This document shows positions 26,637 through 36,900 of a stretch of 64,000 bases of DNA, in pieces; within the stretch, counting starts at the first letter, position 1; every line of letters starts with the position of its first letter. Both the position numbers and the translations under genes were made by a program. Source of the stretch: Streptomyces sp. HSG2 (lineage in GTDB: Bacteria; Actinomycetota; Actinomycetes; Streptomycetales; Streptomycetaceae). The notes below the pieces were generated by a model. The model was not told the origin of the DNA. It ran no database searches and saw only the letters and a list, made by a program, of their open reading frames with translations. Where the stretch lies: the NCBI RefSeq assembly GCF_016598575.1, contig NZ_CP066801.1, positions 1,793,501 to 1,857,500 of the forward strand. The letters run 5' to 3'.

Positions 26637-28271
26637 ATGCGTCCCCCCGACCCCACCCATCGGGCAGCCGCCGCGAGCGCCCCGGTCGACGTCGTGGTCA
26701 TCGGCCACCAGGACGCCGCGCACGTCACGGACGCGGTGCGCTCCGCCCTGGCCCAGGGACCGACCGTCGGACGGGTGGTCGCCGTCGACGACGGCTCCTC
26801 GGACGGCAGCCCGGAGTCGCTGGACCGGCTGGCCGCGCGCGAGCCCCGCCTGACCGTGCTCCGGCTGCCCACCAACAGCGGCGGCTGCGGCACCCCGCGC
26901 AACGCCGGGCTGGACCGGGTGACGGCGCCCTACGTGATGTTCCTCGACAGCGACGACGTGCTGCGCCCCGACGCCGCGCGCGTCCTGCTGGACGCCGCCA
27001 CCGAGGGAGACGCCCAAGTGGCGGCCGGACTCTGTGTCCGCCGGGAGCTGCCGAGCGGACGGGAGGTGCCGTGGCAACCGGAGCTGTACACGGCTCGCAC
27101 GGTGATCGCCCACCCGTCCCACCGACCCCGGCTCGTCCACGACACGGTGTGCGTCAACAAGCTGTACCGGACGGACTTCCTGCGTGCGCACGGCATCCGC
27201 TTCCCCGACGGCCCGTTCCGCTACGAGGACATCGTCTTCACCGCCCGGGTGCTGGCCGCCGGACCGCGCCTGGCCCTGGTGCCGGACCCCGTCTACGTGT
27301 GGCACGTGCGCCGCTCCGCGAAACGGCTGTCCATCTCCCTGGACCGAGCGACGACGGACAACTGGACCTCACGCACCCACGCGTGCCGAACAGCCCACCG
27401 CGTCCTCCGCGACGCCGGACGAACGGAGCTGGCCCGAGCCGCCCGCGCCAAGTTCCTCGACCACGAACTGCGCATGTACGTCCGGGAGCCCGCCCTCCGG
27501 GAGACGGACCGACTGCGCGCCTGGTGGGACCAGACCCGGGCCTTTCTCGCCGAGTACGAGGCCGCCGACTGGGACCGCTCGCCGGGCACCCCCGGGGGAC
27601 TGATCGCCCGGGTCCTCCTGGCCTCGCCCGAGCCGCGCGACCTTCCCCGGCTCCGCGCCCTGGCGGCGCGACCCGCCAGACTGCTCCCGCCCTACGCCCG
27701 CGCCCCGGACGGCACCCCGGTGTGGTCGCGGGAGCTGCCCCTGGTCACCCTGGAGGGGCTGCTGACACGGCCGGTCTGCGCCCTCCCCCTGACCGTCGAC
27801 GCCGAAGTGCGCCTGGGGCCGCGTTCCTCACGCCTGTCGCTCCGCCTGCACGACCTGTACGACCGCGTCGGCGCCGCCGCGCCGCGGGGGATCGAGATCG
27901 AATGGCGCTCCCGCGAAGACGGGCACCCGGTCGGCGCCGGCGCGACGCCCCTGTCTCCCCAGGCCGACGGAACCGTCTGGACCGGAGCGACGGACCTGGA
28001 CCTGGCGCCGTTGGCGACGCGCGGGACCGGCACCTGGGACCTGCGCCTGCGGGTCCTGTTCCGACACGGGGCGAGCCGAGAGGTCCTGGCGCACGCCCGA
28101 GAGACACACCGGACCCCTCGGCGACGCGCCCTGCCCGACGCCCGGCACGGCGTACTGCTGGTCCAGGCCTACGCCACGCACTCCGGAGCCCTGGCCCTGC
28201 GGCTGGCACCGGGACCCCGGGGGGTCGCCGCCGCGGCGCGCCGCCGCCTGCTCCGGTTCGCCGGTCGGTGA
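26637..28271 (+). CDS. GT2 glycosyltransferase with C-terminal beta-type domain
   Basis: A 544-residue protein. The N-terminal family-2 glycosyltransferase has VVIGHQDAAHVTDAVRSAL, VDDGSSDGS and MFLDSDDVLRP, so the metal-binding acidic motifs are intact. PDGPFRYEDIVFTARVL resembles the acceptor-site motif of capsular and teichoic acid transferases. The last 200 residues carry no TagF motif. They look like a beta-sandwich rich in short polar strands, a layout shared with the gene at 30652. The ATG has no ribosome site. A TACGAT box eight bases upstream (26623-26628) suggests a leaderless or near-leaderless message; an in-frame GTG immediately before the ATG is the alternative. Confidence 0.8.
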   Translation: MRPPDPTHRAAAASAPVDVVVIGHQDAAHVTDAVRSALAQGPTVGRVVAVDDGSSDGSPESLDRLAAREPRLTVLRLPTNSGGCGTPRNAGLDRVTAPYVMFLDSDDVLRPDAARVLLDAATEGDAQVAAGLCVRRELPSGREVPWQPELYTARTVIAHPSHRPRLVHDTVCVNKLYRTDFLRAHGIRFPDGPFRYEDIVFTARVLAAGPRLALVPDPVYVWHVRRSAKRLSISLDRATTDNWTSRTHACRTAHRVLRDAGRTELARAARAKFLDHELRMYVREPALRETDRLRAWWDQTRAFLAEYEAADWDRSPGTPGGLIARVLLASPEPRDLPRLRALAARPARLLPPYARAPDGTPVWSRELPLVTLEGLLTRPVCALPLTVDAEVRLGPRSSRLSLRLHDLYDRVGAAAPRGIEIEWRSREDGHPVGAGATPLSPQADGTVWTGATDLDLAPLATRGTGTWDLRLRVLFRHGASREVLAHARETHRTPRRRALPDARHGVLLVQAYATHSGALALRLAPGPRGVAAAARRRLLRFAGR

Positions 28272-28426
28272 CGGCACCGCCGGTGGGCCGGCACCCCGCG
28301 CCGAGGCTCCGCGTCCCCCGTGAGGCGCAGTCAGAGTCTCCGCCGCCCTCCGGCCGGTGCCACGATGGCCGCACGGCACCCCGTCCGCGTCCGCGCCCCG
28401 GCGACGAGGCAGAGGAGTCCACCGCG

Positions 28427-30655
28427 ATGTCCGACACCGCCGCCGGCGACCGCCCGGCGCCCGCGCTCACCGTCGTCGTCCACGGCCCCGACGCGCGAGG
28501 GCACCTCGCCGGGCTCCTCGACTCCCTGACCCCCCGGCCGTCGCCCGACGTCGAGGTGGTCGTCGCCGCGGTCGGCGCGTGGGCCCGGGAGACCGTCGAG
28601 CCGTACGCCGCCGACGTGACCCCGGTCCTCCTCCCCGAAGGCACCGGCGACGCGGCGGCCCGCGCGGCGGGGGCGGCCCGCGCGGCCGGCCGCTGGTTGC
28701 ACTTCGTCCGGGCCCGCGACGGGCTGCCCTCGGGCGCCCCCCGACTCCTCGCCGAGCACGCCGCCTCGCTGCCCGAAGCGGTGGACGCACTGCTCTTCGA
28801 CCACGTGCGCAGCACCTGGCGGACGTCGGCGACGCCCTCCCCGGACGGCGGCCCGCTCACCGCCGCCGGCGGCGCGGCGGGCGTGACGCTCGACGAGGCG
28901 CCACGGCTGCTGCGCGTGACCCCGCTGCTCGGAAACCGCCTCCTGCGGACCTCCCTGTGGCGCGCCCGGGAACCACTCCTGAACAGCGACGACGAAGCCC
29001 TCGCGGCCTACACGGCGCTGCTGCTGGCCGACCGGGTCGCCTGGACGTCCCTGCGCGGCTACGAGGACCGAAGGCCGCGCCCCGCCGAGTTGCCGTCGCC
29101 TTCGCGCGAGGAGTACCTCGGCCGCGTCGACCGCTACGAACGCCTGCTGGAGACGGGCCGGGGTCGCCCGTCCGTCACGGCCGTCCTCTACGACCTCATG
29201 GTCCACGACCTGCTGCGCACCTTCGTACGGTCCGGGATGCCCGATCCTGTCGCCCGGGAGTTCTTCCGGCGGGCGTCGGCCGCCGCGGTACGCCACCGCC
29301 CCGCCGGGACGCCCCGTCCGGCCGGACCGGAGGGACTGCGCAGGGCGCTGCTGGAGAGCGGCTCGTACACCGGGTATCGCGCGACGCGGGCCGCCAACCG
29401 CGCCCGCCGAACGGTGCGCGGAGCCCTGCGATCCGGTCGCCGGCGCCTCGGGTCACGTCTCGACGAGGTGGCCTACCGCCGGTCCCTCGCGGGCCCGGTC
29501 GACCGAGAGCTCGCGGTGTTCTCCGCCTACTGGGACCGGGGGGTGGCCTGCAACCCCGCCGCCGTGGCCGCCAAGCTCGGGGAACTGGCCCCGCGTGTCC
29601 ACCCCGTGTGGGTGGTCTCCGCCGCCAACGCCGCACTGCTGCCCCCCGGCACCGACCACGTCGTCCCCGGCACCCGCCGCTACTGGGAGACGCTCGGGCG
29701 GGCCGGGTTCCTGGTCAACAACGTCAACTTCCCGAACGCCGTGGTCAAGCGTCCGGACGCGATCCACCTCCAGACCCACCACGGGACCCCGCTCAAGCGG
29801 ATGGGGCTGGACCAGATGCCCTACCCAGCCGCCGCCAGGGGCACCGACTTCGCCGCCCTCCTGGACCGCGTCGACCGGTGGGACTTCAGCGTCTCGGCCA
29901 ACAGCCACTCCACCCGCGCCTGGCGAGGCGCCTATCCCTCCCGCTGGGTCTCCCTCGACCACGGATACCCCCGCAACGACGTGTACTACACGGCCGGCGC
30001 CGCCGAGGTGCGGGCCGCGCGGGAGCGCCTCGGGATCGCGCCGGGACACCGGGCCGTCCTGTACGCGCCGACGCACCGGGACTACGAGGCCGGCTGGACG
30101 CCCCGCCTGGACCTGGCCGAACTGTCCCGACGCCTCGGCGAGGACACGGTCCTGCTCGTCCGAGGCCACTACTTCCACGAGTCCGCCTCCCCCGTGCCCG
30201 CCGAGGCGCGCCGCTCGGGACGGATCGTGGACGTCTCGCCCTACGAGCCGGTCGAGGAGCTGTGCCTCGCGGCGGACGTGCTGGTAACGGACTACTCGTC
30301 GATCATGTTCGACTACGCCAACCTCGACCGCCCCATCGTCGTCCACGCCGACGACTGGGAGATCTACCGCCTCACCCGGGGCGTCTACTTCGACCTGCCG
30401 GCCGGCCCGCCGGGCCCCGTGTCCCGCACCCAGGAGGAGCTGACGGCGATCCTGACCACCGACGCGTGGCGCGACGAAGGGTCGACCACCGCGCGCGCGT
30501 CCTTCCGGCGACGCTTTTGCGAGTACGACGACGGGCGCGCCGCCGAACGCGTCGTCCGTCGCGTCTTCCTCGGCCAGGACGCGGAGGACCTGCCCCCCGT
30601 GCTGCCGCCCGAGGAGCGCTCTCCGGCTCCCACCCCCGAGGAGGCGACCCGATGA
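28427..30655 (+). CDS. TagF-like glycerophosphotransferase with a degenerate GT2 domain
   Basis: A 742-residue paralogue of the genes at 21021 and 23234. The TagF-like half is intact: HHGTPLKRMG (about 450), LYAPTHRDYE and TDYSSIMFDYANLDRP (about 622). The glycosyltransferase-like N-terminal half has lost both acidic motifs. Where the paralogues read VDD and LFLDGDD, this one reads VAAVG (46-50) and LHFVRARDG (91-99). It probably cannot transfer sugar, and the domain may serve in scaffolding or acceptor binding. GAGGAG lies upstream of the ATG. The stop overlaps the next start by four bases (ATGA), so the two are coupled. Confidence 0.82.
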   Translation: MSDTAAGDRPAPALTVVVHGPDARGHLAGLLDSLTPRPSPDVEVVVAAVGAWARETVEPYAADVTPVLLPEGTGDAAARAAGAARAAGRWLHFVRARDGLPSGAPRLLAEHAASLPEAVDALLFDHVRSTWRTSATPSPDGGPLTAAGGAAGVTLDEAPRLLRVTPLLGNRLLRTSLWRAREPLLNSDDEALAAYTALLLADRVAWTSLRGYEDRRPRPAELPSPSREEYLGRVDRYERLLETGRGRPSVTAVLYDLMVHDLLRTFVRSGMPDPVAREFFRRASAAAVRHRPAGTPRPAGPEGLRRALLESGSYTGYRATRAANRARRTVRGALRSGRRRLGSRLDEVAYRRSLAGPVDRELAVFSAYWDRGVACNPAAVAAKLGELAPRVHPVWVVSAANAALLPPGTDHVVPGTRRYWETLGRAGFLVNNVNFPNAVVKRPDAIHLQTHHGTPLKRMGLDQMPYPAAARGTDFAALLDRVDRWDFSVSANSHSTRAWRGAYPSRWVSLDHGYPRNDVYYTAGAAEVRAARERLGIAPGHRAVLYAPTHRDYEAGWTPRLDLAELSRRLGEDTVLLVRGHYFHESASPVPAEARRSGRIVDVSPYEPVEELCLAADVLVTDYSSIMFDYANLDRPIVVHADDWEIYRLTRGVYFDLPAGPPGPVSRTQEELTAILTTDAWRDEGSTTARASFRRRFCEYDDGRAAERVVRRVFLGQDAEDLPPVLPPEERSPAPTPEEATR

Positions 30656-32328
30656 GCCCCCGTCGCGCGCCCGACGTCACCGTCACCGTCATCACGCACA
30701 ACGACGCCGCCCGCCTGCCTCGCGCGGTGGCGTCCGTCCGCCGCCAGACGCACCCCGCCGTCGAGATCGTCGTCAGCGACGACCACTCGACCGACGACAC
30801 CCCGGCGGTCGCCCGGCGCCTGGCCGCCGAGGACCCCCGGATCGTCTACCTCCGGCTCCCCGAGAACAGCGGCGGGTGCGGCGCGCCGCGCAACCGCGCC
30901 CTGGAGATCGCCACCGCCCCCTACCTGGTCTTCCTCGACAGCGACGACGAACTGCCCGCCCGTGCGGTGGAGTCGCTGCTCGCGGCGCACCGGGAGCGGG
31001 ACCTCGACTTCGCGATGGGGGCCGTGGAACGAATCCGCACCGACAACGGCAGGCGCTCGGTGTGGATGCCCCACCTCGTCTCCGAGCGGAGGTGCCTGGA
31101 CGGGATCCAGGCGGACCCTCGGATGTTCTTCGAACACCTGGCCACCGGCAAGATGTACGCACGCTCCTTCCTCGACCGGCACGGACTGCGCTTCCCCGAG
31201 GACATCCACTACGAGGACCAACTGTTCTCGGCTCAGGCGTACTGCCTGGCCAAGCGGTTCGCCGTCGTCCCGGAGCCCGTCTACCGCTGGTACGTCACCC
31301 CGTACGCGTCCGCCGGCGACGCCTCCATCTCCAACCAGCGCCACCGCCTGGACAACGTCCGCGACCGGGTCCACGTCCAGCGGCTCGTCGACGCCTTCCT
31401 GACCGACGGGGGGTTCGAGGCGCTCCGGGAGGACAAGGACTTCAAGTTCCTCAAGCACGACTTCCGGATGTACGCCGGGGACCTGCCCTATCGGGACGAC
31501 GATTGGCTGGCGTCCTTCGCCGATCTGGTCGCCCCGTACCTCGACACGCTCGCGCCGGGCGCCTTCGCACGGCTGCCCCGGGACGAACGGGTCGTGGTGC
31601 AACTGGTGCGAGACAAGCGCCTGTCCGACGCCCGGACCGCCGCCCGGGGCCTGGGCCACGCGGTCGCCCCCCGGCAGGTGACCCGCGACCCACACGACGG
31701 CCGGACCTACTGGGGCGACCGCGTCCCCGCAACCGACCACGGTCGACGGGAGTTGGACCTCACCGACCTGGAGTGGGGCACCCGGCCCTTCCATTCGGCC
31801 GGTCTGCGTCACGAGATCACCGGGATCGACCCCGCCGAGGGCGCCTCCGTGGAATTGTCCGTCCGCAGCCACGACCCGGCGTCGCGCCTGCCCGTGGGCC
31901 CCGTGCGAGCGGCCCTGGTCATCACCCCCGGGCGGCGGCGCACGACGGTCCCCTTCCGGCTCGCGCCGGTCCGGCCGGGCGTGTTCGAGGGCCGGGTGCG
32001 CCTGGACCTGTCCGCCGTCCGGGTGCCGCCGCACGGCTTCGACGGGGTACGCCACCCCGTTGTGAGGATCCGGCACGAGGGCCGCCGCCACACGGGGCCG
32101 CTTCTGGCCCCCGTGACGTTCCCGGCGCTCGCCGCGCGGATCGGCTACCGCCGCGGGTTCGCGCCGCACCACGTGGTGGTGGAGCCGGAGGGACACGGTC
32201 CGGGTCGGCTCCAGGTGCGCTGGCGGCCCGTCGGGCTGTCGGCGCGGGTGCTGCGACCAGCGGCTCGACGTCTGGACCGCCCGTGGACGCGCCGCGTCCG
32301 GCGTCTCGTGGCGAGCGCGCTCAGGTGA
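30652..32328 (+). CDS. GT2 glycosyltransferase with C-terminal beta-type domain (second copy)
   Basis: A 558-residue protein similar in layout to the product of 26637. Its glycosyltransferase domain has VTVITHNDAARLPRAVASVR, SDDHSTDD and VFLDSDDELP, and FPEDIHYEDQLFSAQAY in the acceptor region. The C-terminal 200 residues form an uncharacterised, strand-rich region. Coupling to the preceding TagF-like gene through ATGA suggests the active GT2 here supplies the transferase activity the partner lacks. The 3' end overlaps the end of the opposing membrane-protein gene by eight bases. Confidence 0.8.
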   Translation: MSPRRAPDVTVTVITHNDAARLPRAVASVRRQTHPAVEIVVSDDHSTDDTPAVARRLAAEDPRIVYLRLPENSGGCGAPRNRALEIATAPYLVFLDSDDELPARAVESLLAAHRERDLDFAMGAVERIRTDNGRRSVWMPHLVSERRCLDGIQADPRMFFEHLATGKMYARSFLDRHGLRFPEDIHYEDQLFSAQAYCLAKRFAVVPEPVYRWYVTPYASAGDASISNQRHRLDNVRDRVHVQRLVDAFLTDGGFEALREDKDFKFLKHDFRMYAGDLPYRDDDWLASFADLVAPYLDTLAPGAFARLPRDERVVVQLVRDKRLSDARTAARGLGHAVAPRQVTRDPHDGRTYWGDRVPATDHGRRELDLTDLEWGTRPFHSAGLRHEITGIDPAEGASVELSVRSHDPASRLPVGPVRAALVITPGRRRTTVPFRLAPVRPGVFEGRVRLDLSAVRVPPHGFDGVRHPVVRIRHEGRRHTGPLLAPVTFPALAARIGYRRGFAPHHVVVEPEGHGPGRLQVRWRPVGLSARVLRPAARRLDRPWTRRVRRLVASALR

Positions 32329-33856
32329 CGGGGAGGACCCGGTAGAGCACTTCTCCGCCGGGTCCCCGGGCGATCTCGCTCAGCCCCTCGCTCCGCCGGT
32401 CGCCGGGCGCGTGGTCGACCACCCAGCGCACGCCCCAGGCGCGCAGCAGCGACCGGCGGGCCTCCGGGGACGTCCCCTCGGCGAAGTACCGACGTACCGC
32501 CTCGCGTCGGGCCTCCTCGTCCGGGAGGAAGAAGTCCGGGTATCCGGGCGCCACGGTGTACCCGCCGTAGGCCGGGATCCGACGGGACGGCATGGGGTCA
32601 CGGGCCATGACGACGTCGCCGTAGCGGACCCACGGGGTGATCCAGTGGTAGCCCGACCAGGGCTCCCGGTGGCGTGCGGCGACGGCCTCGGGCAGGGACC
32701 GCCGGTCCACCACGTACCCCAGGGTGCCGGACTGCGCCCACGCGCCGAGCGCGAGCGCCCCGGCGAGCACCGTCGCCCAGGCGATCCGCGCCGCGTGGCG
32801 CGTCGCGCCGCCCACCTCCCACGCCACGGCGAGCTGTGCCGGGATCACCGCGGCGGGCATCGCCCGTCCCCAGGACCAGTGGCCGCTCAGCGCGCCGGCC
32901 GCGACCATCGCCACCCCCGCCGTGAAGAACAGCGCGAGCGGGTCCCGTCGGTCGCGGCGCAGGCGGGCGGCCAACGCCGCCACGCCGACCAGCACGAGCC
33001 AGTACCGAGCGGGCAGCTCCCGATAGAGCGGCCGGTGCACCTCCTCCAGCCCCTGCCCGACGGCCGACAGGGCGAAGAAGTCGTAGTAGGGCCAGCTCCA
33101 CAGCGTCAGGAGGCCGGCCGCGACACCGAGCGCGAGGAGGGCGAGCCGCCTGCGCAGCGCGCCCCGGGCGGGGGAGGCGAGCAGCGTGGCCAGGGCGCCC
33201 AGGGTCGCCACCACCCCGGAGAACTGGTGACACAGCAGGATCACCGCCCACAGGACGCCGATCCCCGCCCAGGTCGACGCGGAGGGCCGGCCGTCGGCGC
33301 GGAGCACCCGGGTCAGCCATGCCCAGAGGTGGAAGGCGAGCCCGAGGGCGAGGACGCTCGGGTAGGACACCGTCAGCGCGAGGGAGTTCAGACCGAGGAA
33401 GCCGCTCCATGCGAAGGGTGCGGTGCCCCACAGGAGGAGCAGGCACAGCAGCGCGGTGGCGGGCGCCGCGCCTCGCGCCCCGAGCGCCCTGGTGTACGCC
33501 CACACGCCGGTGGCCAGCAGCGCGAGCGCGATCAGCGCGCCCATGCGCAGGACGACGAAGACCGAGGGGTCCCCGAGGCGCGCCGCGACGCCGAGGAGGA
33601 CCGTCCACGGCGAGTAGTACGGGCTCGGGGTGTCCGCGTCGACCAAGGGGTTGCCGGGGTCGGTGAGGCTGTGGCGGAGGCGTTCCACCACGGCGGCGTG
33701 CAGCCCCAGGTCGCCCGCCCAGGGCAGTCGGGCGACGACGGCCGTCAGGAGCAGCAGGACGAGGGAGGCGGCGGCCCAGGGGGCCGCCGCCGCGGGCGAC
33801 GGCGTCCGACGGCGCGAGACGACCGCACCCCTCGGCACCCCGGTACGACCCACCAC
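32321..33856 (-). CDS. multi-pass membrane protein, candidate GT-C-type glycosyltransferase
   Basis: A 511-residue protein with about ten membrane helices and a C-terminal soluble domain. The first extracytoplasmic loop, LPWAGDLGLHAAVVERLRHS, carries an Asp and a His soon after helix 1. Further on come DTPSPYYSPWT and, in a later loop, GHWSWGRAMPA. An acidic residue in that first loop is the usual catalytic position in GT-C enzymes that use polyprenyl-phosphate sugars. The assignment is by layout only. GTG at 33856 lies six bases from a TAGGGT box, so the message may be leaderless. It opposes the glycosyltransferase cluster and may finish or decorate its polymer. Confidence 0.6.
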   Translation of the reverse strand: MVGRTGVPRGAVVSRRRTPSPAAAAPWAAASLVLLLLTAVVARLPWAGDLGLHAAVVERLRHSLTDPGNPLVDADTPSPYYSPWTVLLGVAARLGDPSVFVVLRMGALIALALLATGVWAYTRALGARGAAPATALLCLLLLWGTAPFAWSGFLGLNSLALTVSYPSVLALGLAFHLWAWLTRVLRADGRPSASTWAGIGVLWAVILLCHQFSGVVATLGALATLLASPARGALRRRLALLALGVAAGLLTLWSWPYYDFFALSAVGQGLEEVHRPLYRELPARYWLVLVGVAALAARLRRDRRDPLALFFTAGVAMVAAGALSGHWSWGRAMPAAVIPAQLAVAWEVGGATRHAARIAWATVLAGALALGAWAQSGTLGYVVDRRSLPEAVAARHREPWSGYHWITPWVRYGDVVMARDPMPSRRIPAYGGYTVAPGYPDFFLPDEEARREAVRRYFAEGTSPEARRSLLRAWGVRWVVDHAPGDRRSEGLSEIARGPGGEVLYRVLPVT

Positions 33857-33862
33857 GCGCCC

Positions 33863-33868
33863 ACCCTA
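33863..33868 (-). promoter_or_regulatory. candidate -10 for a leaderless membrane-protein gene
   Basis: TAGGGT on the minus strand ends six bases before the GTG start at 33856. The same box and spacing occur before the gene at 45552. No clear -35. Confidence 0.4.
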
Positions 33869-33916
33869 GAGGGATCTTCCCGGCACAACGGGGAGAAGCG
33901 GACGGGGCGCGCGGCG

Positions 33917-33949
33917 CGGCGCCCCGGTCGTCGCACGACCGGGGCGCCG
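33917..33949 (-). terminator. terminator of the glutamate dehydrogenase gene
   Basis: Perfect 15-bp arms (cggcgccccggtcgt and its complement) with the 3-nt loop cgc lie 33 bp past the dehydrogenase stop codon. Confidence 0.85.
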
Positions 33950-33982
33950 GGGTGGGTCACACCCTCGTGAAACGTTCCGGCG

Positions 33983-36900
33983 TCACACGCGCGTGCGCAG
34001 CAGGGTGCGCATCGTCCGCATGGCCACGGAGAGGTTGGCGAGGTCGAACGCCTCTGAACCCTGGATCTCCTCCAGCGTGTTGCGGGCCCGACCCAGGATG
34101 GCGGCGTTGTTCTGCTCCCAGACCTTGTAGCGCTGCTCCGGCGTCGCCGCCCCGTCGCCCGCCGACAGGACGTCCGCGGTGAGCGCCGCGTGCGCGGCGT
34201 ACAGGTCCTCCCGGATGGCCGCGCGGGCCATGGACTGCCAGCGGTCGGTGCGGGGGAGCGCTCCGATCCGGTCCATCAGACGGCTGATGGTCAGCCGGTG
34301 CCCGAGGTCGTAGTAGACGTCGGCGACGGCCAACGGCTCGTGCCCGGTCCGGTCGGCCACGGTGACGATGTCCAGCGTCGGGAAAGCGGCGGAGAACCCG
34401 GCGACGCGCGTGGCGAGTTCCTCGGTCACCCCGACCGACGACAGTTCGTCGAAGGTCCGCTGGTACCACTCGGCGTCCGCGCCCCGCAGCAGCGTCGGCA
34501 GCTGCGCCCAGACCTGCTCGACGCGCTCGGAGAAGAAGGCCACGGTCTCGGCCAGCTCCAGCGGCTGGGGCCGGTTGTTGAGCAGCCAACGGGTGCCGCG
34601 CTCGACGAGTCGGCGGGAGTGCAGCCGGATCCTGGTCTGGACGGCGGCGTCGACCCGGTTGTCGAGACCCTCCACGGCGTCCCACACGGGGGCGGAGCGG
34701 AAGATGGCGCGGGCCGCCGTCTGCGCCCGGACGATCTCCTCCAGGGAGGCGCCGGTCTCCTCGCGCATCCGGTGCAGGTAGGTGGTGCCGCCGGTGTTGA
34801 CGGTGTCGTTGACCAGCACCGTGGTGGTGATCTCCCGGCGCAGCGGATGCGACTCGATCCGGTCGAGGAACAGCTCGCGCAGCGCGCTCGGGAAGTAGGC
34901 GTGCAGCAGGCTCTTGAGGTAGGGGTCGTCGGGCAGCGAGGTGTGCAGCAGTTCCTCGGCGACCGTGATCTTCGTGTAGGCCAGCAGGACCGCCGTCTCC
35001 GGTCCGGTCAGGCCGTGTCCGGCGGTGAGTCGCTCGCGGATCTGCCGGTCGGTGGGCAGGAACTCCAGCGCCCGGTCCAGGTGACCCTCGCGCACCAGGT
35101 GCCGCAGGAAGCGTTGCTGTGCGGGGAGCATGTCCTGGGACTGCGCCAACGCGTTGGCGATGGCGGTGTTCTGCGCGTAGTTGTTGCGCAGGACGAGCTT
35201 GCCCACCTCCTCGGTCATCTCGGCGAGCAGCCGGTTGCGCTGCTTCACCGTCATGTCTCCGTCGTTGAGCAGTCCGTTGAGGAGGATCTTGATGTTCACC
35301 TCGTGGTCGGAGGTGTCCACGCCGGCGCTGTTGTCGATGGCGTCGGTGTTCACCCTGCCGCCGTGGTGGGCGAACTCGATCCGGCCGAGCTGGGTCAGTC
35401 CGAGGTTGCCCCCCTCGCCGACGACCTTGGTCCGCAGCTCCGCGCCGTCGACCCGGATGGCGTCGTTGGCCTTGTCGCCGACCTCGGCGTCGGACTCTCC
35501 GGAGGCCTTCACGTAGGTGCCGATGCCGCCGTTCCACAGCAGGTCCACCGGCGCCTTGAGGATGGCCCGCATGAGGTCCGCGGGGGTCATCTTGGCGATC
35601 TTCTGCCCGATGCCGAGCGCCTCGCGGACGTGCGCGTTGACGGGGATGGCCTTGGCCGAGCGGGGGAACACCCCGCCGCCCGCCGAGAGCAGACCGGTGT
35701 CGTAGTCCGCCCACGAGGAGCGGGGCAGCTCGAACAGACGGCGGCGCTCGGCGTAGGACACGGCCGCGTCGGGGTGCGGGTCAAGGAAGATGTGGCGGTG
35801 GTCGAAGGCCGCGACCAGCCGGATGTGCTCGCTGAGCAGCATGCCGTTGCCGAAGACATCGCCGGACATGTCGCCCACGCCGACTACGGTGAACTCCTCG
35901 CTCTGGGTGTCCGTGCCCAGCTCGCGGAAGTGGCGCTTGACGGACTCCCAGGCACCTCGCGCGGTGATGCCCATGCCCTTGTGGTCGTACCCGGCCGAGC
36001 CGCCGGAGGCGAAGGCGTCACCGAGCCAGAAGTCGTAGCTGCGGGCCACCTCGTTGGCGATGTCGGAGAAGGTCGCGGTGCCCTTGTCCGCGGCGACGAC
36101 CAGGTAGGTGTCGTCCTCGTCGTGCCGCACGACGTCCGCGGGCGGTACCACCTCTCCCGCCACCAGGTTGTCGGTGATGTCCAGCAGCGCCGAGATGAAC
36201 GTCCGGTAGCTCGCGACGCCCTCGGCCATCCAGGCGTCCCGGTCGACGCTCGGGTCGGGCAGTTGTTTGGCCACGAATCCGCCCTTGGCGCCGACCGGCA
36301 CGATGACGGTGTTCTTCACCATCTGCGCCTTGACCAGGCCGAGGATCTCGGTCCGGAAGTCCTCCCGGCGATCGGACCAGCGCAGACCGCCGCGCGCCAC
36401 CTTGCCGAACCGCAGGTGCACGCCCTCCACGCGCGGGGAGTACACCCAGATCTCGAAGGCGGGACGGGGTGCCGGCAGGTCCGGGATGGCCTGCGGGTCG
36501 AACTTCATGGAGACGTACGCGTGCGGCCCGCCGGTCGGCGCCTCCTGGAAGAAGTTGGTCCGCAGCGTCGCCTTGATCACCGTGAGGAAGGACCGCAGGA
36601 TTCGGTCCTCGTCCAGGGAGGCGACCTGGTCCAGCGCCGCGTCGACCTCCTCCAGGAGGGCGTCGACGATCTCGCGCCCGGCGCTCTGCCGGTCCGGCGA
36701 CATCCGCGCCTCGAACAGGGAGACGAGCAGCCGTGTGGTGTGGACGTTGGTGCGGAGGGTGGCCTCCATGTAGTCCTGGCTGAAGGTGGAGCCGGCCTGC
36801 CGCAGGTACTTCGCGTACGCCCGCAACACCATGGCCTGCCGCCAGGTGAGCCCGGCGCTCAGCACCAGGGAGTTGAAGCCGTCGTTCTCCGCGCGTCCGG

